DNA of 64,000 bases, taken from positions 62,001 to 126,000 of the forward strand of contig VZRZ01002289.1 of assembly GCA_013398175.1 (NCBI GenBank), read 5' to 3'. Below the pieces are notes generated by a model. It saw only the letters and a list, made by a program, of their open reading frames with translations. It was not told where the DNA came from and ran no database searches. The translations under genes were made by a program, and so were the position numbers. This document shows, one piece after another, positions 1-14,400 of the stretch. This DNA comes from Climacteris rufus (lineage: Eukaryota; Chordata; Aves; Passeriformes; Climacteridae). Positions within the stretch are counted from its first letter, which is position 1. Each line of letters begins with the position of its first letter.

Positions 1-3000
1 AGAGAAGGAAAATCAGGGGCTCCCCATAAATATCTCAGGAAACCAGCTCCTAAAGAGGTAGCAAAAATAGGCAACTCTAGCATCACAACTGCACAGCATC
101 ACGCAAAACATGTCAGCAAATAACTTGGTATATACTTCTTTAAAGCAATGAAATCAGATAAACAGAGAGGAAAGGCAGTGTCTCCCTGAATGTCTGTGCA
201 CATTACTCTAGACATGTGAAAAAACTGCTCACATGACTTCAAAACGTTGGACCAGTCCTGTGAATTTTGCTACAAAAGTCTCATTTTTGTTTCAAATTTG
301 CTCCATGAAACAGAACTCCAGCTTGTGTAACAGACAGCAATAGCACAATTAAAATATTGCACCTGAGGCTAGCTCTGTTCAGCAACCAGAGAGGAAGAGA
401 ACTAATTAAAAACATGTTCTCTAAAATCAGAAGTGGTTAGCAGCACATACCATACAGAACATAGTATCTGTCACAGGCAACTGACCTCCAAACAAAAAGG
501 GGAGGGAGCAGGGGAGGTGAATGTACTTACAACAAAACACTGTCTGAAGGAAAAAAATATTTAAGAGCTACTAGAATACTGCTATTCGTGCTTGGGTGAA
601 AAGAATAGCAGACATGCAGCTAAAGTAGATACTAAGGGCACGTTCATGCAGTCCTGGCACAGATAAACCTGATGATATAATTGGGAGTTTTGCCTATTTT
701 CTTTGAGATCAGTGTCTCAGTAATTTATTAAGCTCTCTCAACCAGTCAGTCCAGATAGGAAGGATTTCAAATTAATTAACTACAGGTTTAAACCTGCAAA
801 GGGGCATTTTGCATCTCAGAGACCACCTCACATCTTGCAGGAGGGGAGGTATCTTTTGAGAACAAACACGGGGGCCATTACTGTTCAGTTCTGAAATTTT
901 CCCTGCACTGCCCAAATCTCTGTAGACTGCAGCAACTACCATTTTTGCTTCTATGGCAGTCAGAAAGCTCTTGAATCTTTAACATGGGAATAACAGCATT
1001 GCTATTACTCCCAGACATTTCTTTCTTCACTTTCCAATGTTTTCTCTGTGCTATCTGTCATTACCTTGTTTTCTCATTTTCCTTTTCATTAACAATCATT
1101 ATCCGAGGGAGGAAATGTAGCACAGACTGAGAATTCATTCGGCATGAATGGAGAGAGACATTTGGTCTAGTAACTTCAGCAGAGGATCAGGAGCCAGGCT
1201 GCTTGCAAGACCCAGACTGACAGTCTCCCCCTTGGTCTTTGTGCATGTCATTTAAGGTCAAATATTTTTTCCTTCCCACAGCCAAAAGTTCAGGAGGGGA
1301 TCAATTCCTTTAGATACAAGAAAGGGTTAATTGATGACACTGATGTTCCAACGTGTAGCTACCCTGTCCCTGCATGAAGAGCAGACATTTCCTTTAGGTT
1401 TATCCTCACCACAGTTATGACACAGGAGATGAGGTGCTCAAATATTTTGTGATCATGTCAATGCATAGCATGGCTTTAAAAACACCACAGGCAGGGAAAA
1501 GCTGTGTGCACTACATCAGCTGGTCAAGGCAAAATTTGACTTGGATGAGAGCCTTCTTCCAGCACGACTGAAATAAAGAATGTTTTTTTCTGATCTGCTC
1601 CAGCTGCAAGCTTCTGTTTGCAAACATCACACAAACCAGTCCCCAGCAACAACTAGTGCTGACTGGTTCACCACTGTCATCCCACAGAGACAACTTACAG
1701 TGATTGAAATCCAAGTCACATTTCTTCTTCATTCTTGGTGTTGGGAGTAAGGAGGATCTCCCACAGAAGGGGGCTGTGCAGTGAGCAGCATGTGTGGACT
1801 CCAGCTACAGTTCCCCCGTGAGGATCCCAGCCTTTCCCTCTGACTGCTGTATCTTCTCCGCACACACACAGGACAAAGAAAGCAGCAATGCTTCTTTCAG
1901 CCTGCTTTAGTTCTCCAACTGGATGGAACAATTTTCACTTGTTTAATGATAGATTTGGGAAAAATATGATCATTCACTTTAGCATTAGCGTGTTTGTTTT
2001 TCTTTTTGCCACAGAACCTGACATAGTAGATCCCTCTCAGGAAATGAGCCAGTTACAACTAAGTTGTGTGAAATTTAGCCTGATTCATGTGGCACCATTT
2101 GTTAGGTGCATGGACCTATAACTTATTTCTCCCTTATTTCTCTTTTAGGAAACAGCAGCACCGTTGCTGAATTCAGAGAGCCTCAAAGTCAGGATTGTCT
2201 CTGGGTGAGAGTTTCAGATTAATGCAGGATAAAGAGATTAAGTGGGACTTTGGTTCTCTGCTGCATTCCTCTGACATACCATGGATACCTGAGGCAGAAC
2301 AAGGTAACATCAATTCTGTGGAAGGTGCAAGATTGACAACCAGTTCTTAATGTGTATATGCAAACTGATACATTTTCAGAGCAATAAGGGTGAAGGAATT
2401 TACTTTGTAAGGTGAACAGCTCAAATATGGATTAGACTGAATTAGCAAGACTTTTGTTCCCTTTTTCCCCCAAAACAGACGCTATCTTGAGAGTTATTGC
2501 TGCATTTTTTTTTCCAGGTTAAGAGAAAAACACTCATCAAATCCCATCTTTCAAAGCGTCACCAACAGTCAGGTTTCTTTATCCAAATTTTCATTACAAC
2601 AACTATGAGCAAACTGAGGGTTCTCCAGATGCATTACACCTTCAGTTCATGGTTTCAAAACATGGCAAACTTCAGCACTACCACAAAAAACCCCAAACAA
2701 ACCCCACAAAGTAGTACCTATATGCCCATCCTCCCTCCTTTATTCCTTTTCCATGTTCTCACTCTGATATTGCCTCTTCAATAAATGCCATCAAAAACAT
2801 TTTTTGTATGGATTTGACCTTAAAACTAACCAAGTAAAAAAAGTAAAGTATAGTTCAATTAACTAAAAAGCTATACAAACCTTTTGGCCAGGCTAAAATA
2901 CGCAGTATTTTAGTAAGTGCCAGCTGCAACATATTAATGAAAGTAATTCTCAGAGTTATACTGGAACCCTCTGATCTAAACCACTACATACTCAAAGCTG

Positions 3001-6000
3001 TGTTGAGAACTGAAACACAGGGACTTTTGAAAACATGCTATTTGCCTTCCTTCTAAAAAAGTAAGCAGAATCACACTTGTCATCTTCATGGACTAAGTCA
3101 GAATCCTACTAAACATCACCCTTAGCACTAGATGAGAGGAGGAAGTTTGGGTACAAGTTTAGAGGGCACTGGCTATTTGGCATTCACTCACCACACAGGT
3201 ATTAAGCAGAATGTGATTTATTTTACTTTTAAAGCTGAATGAACTGCCACAGAGAAAGGCACCATTACTGTGTGCTAAAAATATCCAAACACAGGGGAGC
3301 ACAGAGGAGTTGAAGCACTGTAAATTCATATTCCAACATATTGCACACTAACTTTCCTGTACAGACAAGCCCTTAGACTAATAGGCACCTGGGAGTCTTC
3401 AAGTCTGAGTGCCCAATAAATAAAAAGGCTTTTTTTTTTTTTTTTACTAGTGCTCTGGAACCAAGCTCTGATGTCCCTACTCAGACAATGCTTCCATTGA
3501 AATCAAGTCTTAGTCTATTATTAAATACTATTTCTTTTACAGCTGCAAGCTTTCCAGGTTAGAGGATAGGGATTTCATATCAAGTCAAATCACTAATCTC
3601 AGTCCAAAGGGGATTGTGTAGGCATTTATTTTGATTTTATATAGGTACCTAGGTACTGCTTGATTCAACAGCCTTGCACTGATGCCTACTGAAATAACTG
3701 CCCACATATCCACCAATTTCCACCTCAGATAAACTCAAAACAAAAACAAAGCAAAACAAACAAAAATATTTTCAAAGCTAATCTCCTTTTAAAAACGGTT
3801 CCAGTCTCAGATTTGTTTTGGACAAAGTCAAAGACCATGTTTGAAATCATTAACACACTTCGATGCTAGTTTCCCAAGCAATAAGAACACAGTGAACACT
3901 CAGAGCAGAAAATGGTGTGTGTTTCAAGGCTCCTCTGCACTGAGTTCACACAGCTCTGAGCCTCAAGTTACTTCAAGCTCAGCAATCTCCCATATTGACA
4001 GACAAGCTTGAGTAGAGCCCACTGAACTCCGTGAAACACCGCTAGACAAGAAGGTAACTCACTGCCAAGAGTTCACAACCCAAATTATCAATTTCCCTAC
4101 CACAGTGAGCAGTCCTGTTTCAGGAAACCTGGCCATCCCTAGCCAGGCACCACAAGGAATTGTTTGCGATTCAGTGGAGCTGGAAGGAAGCAACTGCAGA
4201 AGTGAGGCTTGGGCTTAGCTCTATCTGCAAGCAGCTGCTCAGATTCTGACACAAGCACTCCTTGAGGCAATCCAACCAAGCACATGAAGGAAACAATCAC
4301 ATCAATGGTATTTTAATTTTCTTCCTGTTAAACTTTCTGCTTTTTTAGAATGATGGGTCAATGACAAACATTTTCCTTCTAGGCGGTTCACTCATTTATA
4401 GTGGTGTTCATGGTAAGTTTGACAGCTTTATCTTTTCTCAGCTACTTACAGCTGTGACTCCATTACTTTGAAGTCAACTTGGATTTGGTTGGAATGAAGT
4501 GCAGACATCAGTGGCTCGGGCTTAGCATGTCACCTGCATTTGTTATCTTGCGGTAGACAATTTAATCAATTATAGTTTTTTGTCTAGGCACCAGAACAAG
4601 ACAAAAACGCGGATCAGCATTTCACAGGGTTGTTTCTTTGCTGCTAGCAGGCCATTTAACATTTGATAAATAAAAAGGTCTTCCCAGGGGCTTAGAGTAT
4701 TTGTGCTGTTCTTTTTATAGTGCAGAAGGTCATTACTGAGCAAGCGAAGGCAGTGTGGAAACAGCTAGACCAGTCTTGTTGAGTTAATAAGAAACTGTCA
4801 TTCTGCTTCAGTACTTTCTCATTAAGCCTAGCAATGTTCATGTCTAAGGAGACTGATGGTACAAATCTATTTTAATGCTCAATTTAATTCCTCAAGACTT
4901 GAATCAAAGAAAGTTTACCCCTCCCTTTTTTTCCATGACTTTATCAGTTCAGCAGTTTCTGAGAAAAAACACAATTTCTTTTATAAATGCAGCTCAAAAG
5001 CCAAAATTCATATTTTCCTTAAAGAACTAGATGTACCTAGACTTTTCTGAACAGAACAGTAACCAAAAACAAATTTTGTCATCTTTCTCTCATAAAAGTC
5101 TTTAAAGATAGCCACTATATTATCAACCTCTGCATACTTTCACAGACTAGTCTTAAAAAGGCTTTGTTGTTGGGTTTAAGTGTCACACAAAAATTAAATT
5201 CTCCATTGCTTAAATAGGATCAAAAATAGATACCACCTATAATTGAATATAAAGGCTTTGTCTTGCAATGTTAGCAATGAAATCAAAAAGCTACTTCTTG
5301 CTAAGCACTACATTATAAGAAAAGTTTTATTAACTCCTTAACTACTCCCCTACACCACACTTAATTTGGGTGCTCTGACTAGAATCTTCACAGTGTTCAC
5401 ATGCCTTTGTTGTTACCTTCTGCAGAAGGTCAGTTACCTGTTGTTCAGAGCTTGTATTGCCAGATCCATTTCCTCTTAAGCAGCTTTTACTGCTGTGATT
5501 ACTATTCCAAGCAACTGACTTATTAGAAGCTCAACATCGCGCCAAAGACAAGGAAATGCTGCTCAAATGCTTAGAGTTATGCAACAGTGACCTTCATGTG
5601 ACACTGAGGTTTCCCTCAGCCTTGTCACACAGCTCATTGAAGTGAAGATGTGGGGTAAAACATAACATCCTTGCTACCCGGTTGTTGATGCTTGGTGACT
5701 GCAGGCTCATTCTCTTCCCACCAGATCACACACAAATCACCCCAGATCACACAGAAAGCTGTGCTGACACCAATGCAGCATTCAGTAACTTAGGCCTAGC
5801 TTCAGGCACAGGGAAGTCCAGGAACAGAGGGAAGAAACAGATTAGATAGAAGTTCATCAAAGGAAAATGATGGAAAAGAATCACATGTTCCCCTTTGTAC
5901 TTGTACGAAACTTTCATGTGTGTATCAGGCCAGAACTGCTAACACTGAGCAATACCAGTTCTCTCCTGCTGTTTTGAACACTAAAGAAAACAGTCCAGTA

Positions 6001-9000
6001 CATTAGTGAGGGAGTTTCACTCTCTTATCTGTTATTCTCCAGCATTTGTTAGCTAAAGCTCTTAACTCTCCTGGCTACCCATTGCTCACACCAGGGAAGT
6101 TCCTAAAGCACACCTTTTCACACAGCATGGGTTTCATCTCATAGTTGATTTCTCTTTTCTGAACTCCACACATACGGAATTTCTTGTTAGTAAGCCCATA
6201 ACGACTGTACATCCCAGCTCTGAAAACTCCCTCCAGAGCTGTTTCCACAGAACTCATTTTTATGTTAGTTTCTTTTCCTTTTTTTCTCCTTACAACAACC
6301 CTCCAAAAAGACCCTGGATCTTTCAAGGCAAAGTACTACTTCCTGCAGTGCAGATACTGTACTAAGGACCTGAAGTTGCTGAAGATTTGAAATCTCAAAT
6401 CATTAAGGTCATACAAAGGTCAAAAGCATTTAAAGGACAGAAAAAGAGGTGAGAAAGATAAGGTGCATCCCAACACACCAAAAATATTACCAGATCCCAG
6501 TAATGTAAATAAACAGTTTTCATTATAGGCTATACTGTTTTTGTGGGATGCTTACAAACCCACTGATCTGAGATAACTTAAAAGAACTCTCCCATTATTG
6601 TAATTCCATGAGTGTTTCCCATTATTCACCATTGCAGATACAGTGCAAGACAATTACAGATTTTTCCCTCCCAACTATACATTTGCCAGCTGAGCACTGG
6701 TAATTTTCTCAGTATTAGTACTCTTGAAGTTAGTGGAGCTTCCAGGGAGAAGAAAGAGGAGGATGTTAGTTAAATCTATAGCACATACTCCCCACTACCT
6801 TAAAGCAGATTAAGGGCTAGTGTTGGAATCATACCTAGCATTATCACAATCTACTCTGCACCATGTCAAGGCACAGTGGTGACAGCATGAGACCACAGAA
6901 GCAGCAGCATGGCTGGTGGAACTGACAGCAAATACTAAAAAAAGACTTTAAATGCATTTTCACTAGTGAAGAAGATGGGGGCAGCAAGGCAGAAGTAACA
7001 TAGCCCCTAAGACTATTAAGAACTAAACATCCAGAGCAGCAAGGATACACACTTTGATTGTTTCTGATGCTTTCTGAAGCTGGTCAGCTCTGAGACAGTA
7101 ATTTATACTTATTACAATATGAAATAAAAAGAAATAAGCCTGCAAAAATATGAGTGAGAATTCATGAAAGTCTTAAGAGCTTCTGAAGGATCAAATTGAA
7201 ATGAAAAAAAAAAATTGTCTCAGAAAGTTTCCCTTTTTGTGTTGTGGCTGTCATTGGAAAAAAAACCTCTTACATTTAATGACTTGTCTCCATTTTGATA
7301 TTTTTATTATATAGTCTGCATGATATGGGTTTGGCTTTTCTTAGCATATATTGTTGATTCTGGATACCTTAAGTTGTTCTCCTGAAGTCAGTATTCCATA
7401 TTTAAAGAAGGAACTCTGTTTAGCAAAATGTAGTTTCCTTGCTTTTGCATCTACACTTCAGCCTTCAGTGACAATTGTAAGATATGTCAGCCAAACTCTG
7501 TTTTTCACGCTGCCATCACTGCTTCCTTCGTGCTGTCTCATGAGGGCCGGCCTCGGGTTGTGCAGGGCTCTACACGCCAGTGTCACACACAGGCTGACAT
7601 CTGACTCCTTCCTCAATTATCACCGAGTCAATATCATCGGCCAGCACGGAGGAACTACGCAGGCGTTGCCTCCTTTCTGGAGACAAAGATACTGGGGTGT
7701 TCTCCCTCAGGCAAGAAATGAGAAGTGTGAGATGATTTGTGGTGAAATTCAGAACCACGTTAACTTGCCTGGTTTCAGATTTCATTACCCCCACAGCAGA
7801 AATGTTTGGCAAAGCGAGAGATCCTCTGCCAATTAAGAACACACAGCATCAAGAAAACAGGAATCCTCCAGCATGCAGCAAGGTGAGAAGTTTCAGCTTC
7901 AGTCAAGCCTGCTGCTGAGATTTGTTCAAGCTCTGAATTTTTACAGGGTTTAGCTTATGGGCCAAGAAGCTACCAAGCAACAACACATACCCCAACAAAA
8001 GTAAATAGACCCATCTCAGCTTTGCAAACAGCCATGGGTAACAGAACAGCCAGGAATGCCGTGCTCCTCCGTGGGCCTGCACTAGTCCTATGCCAAAGGA
8101 CCGGAGCACGCCCAGAAGGACGCTCAGAGCAGGATGACAGCAACAGCCCCACCTAAGGATGCACCACCTTCTACAGTGCTGTAAGTCTCACCTGACAGCT
8201 TAAGGAAGAACAGTTCACATTGTTACATTGGATTTGATCCCCACCACATTTTACACCAGTTCTAAGACTCATAACCATATCTTTGGAATGCATGTCTTTC
8301 TTTCTTTGCCCTCTCCTGACCAACATCCCATAGCACATGAGATTGCCCCCAGTGTGTAAATCGTTTGAGACAAGCTCTGCACATAGCATAGGTAAGTTAC
8401 TACAGCCTACACATTGCAAGAAGTATAAAAAAGCAGAGGCATGGATCTAGGCCTTTAACATTAGATGATCCTGGTGCAATTTCATCCAGATATTGTGGGG
8501 AGGGGGAACAGGTCTTTAGAAAGTGAAGATCCTTCTCTACAAGAATTCTTTTATCTCCTTAAAAACCTAAGTGATCTTTTACAGTAACACACTTCAGTGC
8601 TGTGCCCTGCCAGCAAGTTGAACCATACAGCTCTCCACACATCCTTGAAACAATGGCTCTCTCTACTGGTGCCTTAACGTCCTGTACCACAGGCCAGCTC
8701 TGCAGGGAACAGCACTGAATATCCCCCATGCAGAATGGTTTCCTTTTTTCAGGGAAAACCCTGCTCCTTCCCCTCCAGGACTGAAGTTCCTTCTTCTAGC
8801 ATGTGTTTCCCAAGTACTGTCCTTAAATACACATTGAGAAGACAATCTACTACTGCTAAAGAATTGCTTCCTTCTACAGTTTAATCTCTTGTGCTTTCAG
8901 CTAAAACTAGCAAGAAAACTGAGGCTTTGTCAGGAAGAGACACAGACTGCCATTTATGGATCCCTTGGCCTTTTTTATTATTAATTTACCCAATAGCTGA

Positions 9001-10825
9001 AGTCTGATACTTGAAATCACCAGTGTTGATCTAGCAACTTCAGTCTGGCTCATAGGCCACCTGCAAACTTGGATTTCAAATAAGAAACTGATCCCTTTAC
9101 TGCTGTCTCATATAAGACTAGAGGAGACCTTTTACTTACCATAGTTTAAAGGCTCAGTACTGGTTCAAAGATTTGGAAGTACAGCTGAACCTCAAATCTT
9201 CAATTTGAAAATATTACCTAAAAGCACCAAAAATGAGGGAATCCTATCACCCCCCCTGGCCATACTAATGTAATTTTTTGCCTCTAGTAAGTCTTTAACC
9301 TTAAACCTAAATTTTGAAAATTATTTTGGGTTTGGTTTTTTTTTTTTGCTTTGTCCCTCCATGACCAACTAACTTGAGCATGTAACCACTAGTTCTTCTT
9401 ATTTAATCCTTATTAAGATATATCAAATAATTCTTTCAACCATCCTATACTTGATATTTGATATCTATTTGATAGGACTATCAAAAATCCTTAACTGAAA
9501 CCAGAAGAGACGTGAACACCAAATTCCAAATTTCTCTTGAGATGAGAAAGTTAAACATAATCACCAATTACCTTTTTCACCCAACATCAAATTTAGAACT
9601 AGACTTATTCTTTCATCCTATGGTTTGGCTACTTATTTACTAAGACCAATAGCACTGAACCCGAGCTGCAGCACAGATGATCAGCAAAAAAAAAAATTAT
9701 TCTGCACAAATCTGAATCTGGCCTAACCTGACCTAGCATTGATCTTCACTTTTAAGGATTCAGACAAGAAAATGGACAGAAAAACTGAATGCAGTATTGC
9801 ACAACTGGAAATCTGCTTTGACCGTACATCAGACTTTACTAAAAAAGATACAAGTTTACACAGAAACAGCAGGTATTTATATTTCACTTTCATTCCTGCA
9901 AACAAGACTCAGACTAGGTTTCTACTACATTTGTTTCTATTCTTGTCAGGCATCTTAGCATAGTTATTGTTTTTCACAGTGCCTTAATACAGTGGAGAAT
10001 CTGAACGGAAATTCTCAGAGGCACCAAGAGATGCCGCTGAGGCCCACATTCATAGAGAGAAGGGACAGGCATTGCCTCCTATTTTTACAGTGAGAGACAG
10101 ATCCCATGTCAGAGCCCTCAGATTAAAATGCTTGACTGTGACAGCATCTGGTTGCTTTATGGGGCATTTTGAGAAGTCCTCTTAAAACTAGGACTGAGGA
10201 AAAGTAAGAGGCTACATGAAGTTTACTGCTCAGGTATAAAGCAATTCTTGAAATCTAAACACACAACCACACACTCCAGTCTGGACAGACTCTGGAAGAA
10301 AACTAAGGAACCATAAAGAAAACACATACCAGGAAGAAGCTACATGGTGACACCACTGTACACTTTATCAAATAGGCAGATTTTGTACTATTTGGACACA
10401 AGACAATCATAAATTAGTCTTAAACAGCCAGCTAAGCCAGGTTTATGACTTTCCTACACAGTGATGTGATGCTAAGGATCAAGGACTTGGGAAACACAGG
10501 GAAAAGTCACAACACAGATTGTTCTCTACAACTCTCCATACAGGCCTGAACAAACCTCTCAGCACTTATTTACAGTAGATGCTCAAGGAGAAGGACTTCA
10601 GTGGAATTTATACCGAAGGATCTTAAAGAAGAATCAGTTTTTAAACCAAAATGAAAATAAAGCTAAAAGATTCCACTAGGATTTAGAAATTTTTTTGCCT
10701 TCTCTCTCATCCTAGTAAAATGTTTTATACAGAACTTGTATTAAGCCAAATGTATTACATTCCATGCTCAGAATGAGCATGTCTTTTTTCCCCTCCAATC
10801 CAATATTGTGGCAAAAAGAGCAAGG
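1..10825. other. Intergenic or intronic AT-rich DNA; no supported gene
   Basis: I read both strands for coding families, splice-flanked exons and repeats and found no gene I can support. The open frames are short, without matching splice signals or recognisable motifs. One 180-bp CpG-rich patch (about 7,520-7,700) stands out and is listed under findings. If KIAA2012 has the human structure, some of its upstream exons could lie here unrecognised. Confidence 0.5.
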
Positions 10826-11010
10826 TACCATAGAGTAATAGAATTGTCTAGGTTGAAAAAGAACCTTAAGTGCAGCCATTAACATAACATGAGCAAGTCC
10901 ACCACTAAACCGTCTCCCTAAGTGCTGTATCTACACACCCTGAGAGTGCCAACTCTTTATACAAAATCCTTACATTCAGGTCACAGCTCCCAGAACCAAC
11001 TGCCTGCTCT
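10826..11010 (-). mobile_element. CR1 LINE fragment, different and older subfamily (minus orientation)
   Basis: This contains degraded forms of the CR1 tail: AGAGTAATAGAATTGTCTAGG, then CAAGTCCACCACTAAACCG, CTCCCTAAGTGCTG and TATCTACACACC. The wording differs from the adjacent copy at 11,031, so it is a separate insertion. It is more diverged and its outer boundary is approximate. Confidence 0.75.
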
Positions 11011-11030
11011 AAAGCAATTACCTTAAGACA

Positions 11031-11402
11031 AGAATCATGAAATGGCTTGTGTTAGAAGGAACCTTAAAGATAGTGTAGCTCCAACCTCCCTGCCATGGAC
11101 AGGGACACCTTGCACGAGACCAAGTTACGTAGAGCCCCCTCCAGCCCAGCTTTGAACATTTCCAGGGATGGGGCATCCACAACTTCTCTGGGCAACCTGT
11201 GCCAGTGCCTCACTACCCTCCCAGTAGATAATTTCTTCCCAATATCAAATCTAAACCTACCCTCTTTTCAGTTTAAAACTGTTTCCCCTTATCCTACCAC
11301 TACATGCCCTGTAAAAAAATCCCTTTCCAGCTCTCCTGTAGCCCCCTCTGAGGTCCTGGAAGGCTGCTCTAAGGTCTCCCCAGAGCCATCTCTAGGGAAG
11401 CA
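11031..11402 (-). mobile_element. CR1 LINE, truncated 3' end (minus orientation)
   Basis: Read on the minus strand, this gives the CR1 order: ctctggggagacctt, ggctacaggagagctgg, aggttgcccagagaagttg, gtccctgtccatggcaggg and a tail near AGAATCAT. The plus-strand frame at 11,095-11,517 is reverse-complement CR1 and not a gene. Moderate divergence suggests an old copy. Confidence 0.93.
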
Positions 11403-14400
11403 AAACAAAGCCCTTCATTTTTCTTTTAATTATGCCATTGATATAAAAATACATCTTAGAGCTATATTCAGGAAATACACATCAAACTTCACAGAACATT
11501 CATACAGAACTTACTAATTAAAGTGTGAAACATCACTATTTGTAGCTTGAACTTCAGAGAAACTGAGCACTTGCTGCTGCTAAAGTCACGGAAAGCTGTG
11601 GATTCACATCCCTCCTAAACTACAAATAAAAATCAGACCACAAGTTTCTAAAATACTTCAAGATCTTTGGATGATAACTTTTACAAAAGTGAAAATGTAA
11701 CAGTTAAAATATTCCCCATTACTAAATAAGCAAAGCACCTTCAAATGAATCTTTGTATCTTCATTGCAGCAAAAGGGAGAAATGGGACCTAGCAAAAAAA
11801 GCAAAATGGGACTCAGTAATGAGGAGAAAAGTGATCTCCAACGAGAGTAGCAGCTACCTGCTAGAGCATTTACAATTACACAATTTGTTCATTAGATGGT
11901 ACTGACAAATTATTCTGAAGAGTTTCAAGGCTTACAAATGTGCAAAACATGTTGAGAGGTTAAGGCAGGAATAAAACCAAACCAAGATTTTTCTGCATCT
12001 TGCAAAGTTTTGGTTTTTTTTTTTTAAGTGGAATCAAATCTATATTTTGATTGTTAATTTTATTGTTACTCTCTCTCATCTCCCAGGTTTTTAAAGACAG
12101 GATAAAGAGCTTAACTCTGGGACTACAGTTGAGATCTCCCAGTCACCAGGAAATGCAGGAGACATTTGGACTAAAAACAAGTAACTCAGAAAAACAGTAT
12201 ACAAGAGGAGACTTCCCAATGAACAGAGAGCAGGGTAGAAAAAACACAGTTGACAGCAGCTTTGATCTTGTAATTCTTATGTCAGGAAAACTTCCTGCCC
12301 TTTCCCCTGTAATGTCTTTGACTATCTATTTCTGTTAAAGGCTGGTTTCAATCATGGTTCAGACACTGATGGCAATACACTAAGTGCTGTCTGGCTTGTG
12401 GTACAGATTCTATCTGCTCTGTTCCATCAGGATAAGGTTAAGGTGGCAAAACAATCACTCACTTGCAGAAATTGTACACAGTCAACTGTTAAGTGATGTA
12501 TGTGTACATATAAGTACAGACACTACTGATTAATTGCAGAACACCATTGTTCCTTATAACCCCTCCCTAGGACCTGTAGCACTGAACAAACACAGCTGGA
12601 GTAGCAGAGAGCAAGCTCTGTCTCAAATCCCATTCTGAGATGCCATCTGTTTTCCAACAGCTGCTGGGCCAGTAAGTGGTCTTAGGGGTAGAATGAAACA
12701 GGAGGGTCCCAGTGCACAGTACACAGCCACCCTGGTACTAGAAGGAACTGCAGAAGCAGCTGCATCGAGAGCAGGTAACAGCCAAAACAAAGACCAACAA
12801 CTCAAGGAGCAAACAGCAATTCTTTGCACAAATCAGTACATGATGGTTTAGCTCTCAGCATAAATCCTTAACTGTAATTTCTAGAGGAAAATCGTTTTCC
12901 TTATATATTCCTCAGCAATTCACCATCAGTGGGAACACAGAGCAACTTGAAGTTCTCTTCAAGTCTCAGGTTAAGTTTTCATGCAGAAATCTTAGACCCA
13001 CCAGTGCTCGTGCAACAGTGGACTGCAGCAGTTTTGGTCAAGTCCTAGTGTGCAAATCCTGAAGGGATATGAATAATCTCTTATCTGCATCTTGTGATGT
13101 AACTAACAAATTCACACAACCATTTCAGCTTTTCCTGTTTGCAAGGAGATAAATCAATACCCCTTTTCACCATCTATCATAAGCACTTATGGTAAGGTTC
13201 ACTAACAAGAAACAGATCTCTCTGCATCTTGCTGAAGATCCCTGTATGTACCTTCAGTATCTCAGTGGGAGATACAGCAAGGGCATATAAAGGATTAGTA
13301 CATTATAATCAATTTCTTCAAAACAGATTGAAGGAGATGGTCCAGCCCTCTTTATTTTCAGCCCAATTTTATTTCTGTGCTTTTGTTTGGTAGTTCCTTG
13401 CAAGACAGAAGACCAGGGAAAATTCTTGTATTTAGAGATCATTTCGTATTTTCTTGTGAGTGGTAATAATCAACTGTTATTAAAACTAATTTCTTTATTA
13501 TAAGCCTCAAACAAGGTATATCAAGCATCACAGTCAAAATTATTTTAATTACACTTACAGTAGTGGAAGGGGTTTTTTTCTTTTTATTTTCTATTAAAAG
13601 TCAATAATTACAAATTGTGTTAACGAGCACACATAGTATCTATATTTTCTTTTCCTCTCTAGACCAGCCCTGTAAAGTGGAAAACTCCTAAGTATGAGTA
13701 CTGGAGCACACTCTTACAATAAATGGCATTTGAGGTTATTTAGGTGTGCCTTGGTGCATTAGGGTCATACCTGGAAGCAGAAAGTTGGATTTTGTTGGGC
13801 CTTGCACTGCAGGCAGCAGACTGTCAGAGATGGAGAAAGCTTGAACAAGGTTAACCAGCAGGTCAGAGGCAGCACGAACCTCACAACTCACCTGGCTCAT
13901 ATTGCAGCTTCTCTCTGCTGGAGAGCATGGCCTTCTACCATTTGTTCACAGCAGAGGTTAATTGTGAGCATTTAGTCAGACAGTCAAGAGCAGTCAAGCC
14001 TTTAGGAGAACAGTCAAAGCATCAGTAGTGTTGATTAGGACAAGATCATCTGTTCCAAATTAATAACTGTCTGCATCGAGATCTTAGTATTTTCTCCCCA
14101 ATTTTTCTGTCTGAAGTCCACCACAGTCCTGGTGATGCATTCGATGCACCTTTTTGACCATGACAAATGAAAATTCAAAATAAGATTCTTTGTGTATTTG
14201 GTTAACTTAGGTGGAGCAAGAAACAGAGGAGAGGCAGAAAGACCAAGAATATTCATTTGAAGAGTCACCAAGTCATATAACAGGGAAAATCCTCTAATGA
14301 GATTTTGATGAAAACACAACACTTTGGTCCTATTTACAATTTGTTCTGACACTTTTCCGTACCACAGAAAAACAGTATATAAATATAAAAATATTGACAG

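Noticed and set aside
11095..11517. 140-codon plus-strand open frame
   Set aside because: It is the antisense of a CR1 3' end, with the expected NLCQCLTTLPVDN-type antisense reading.
12051..12338. 95-codon plus-strand open frame after a pyrimidine-rich acceptor-like tract
   Set aside because: It has one plausible acceptor but no donor, no recognised motif and ordinary AT-rich composition. It cannot be supported as an exon.
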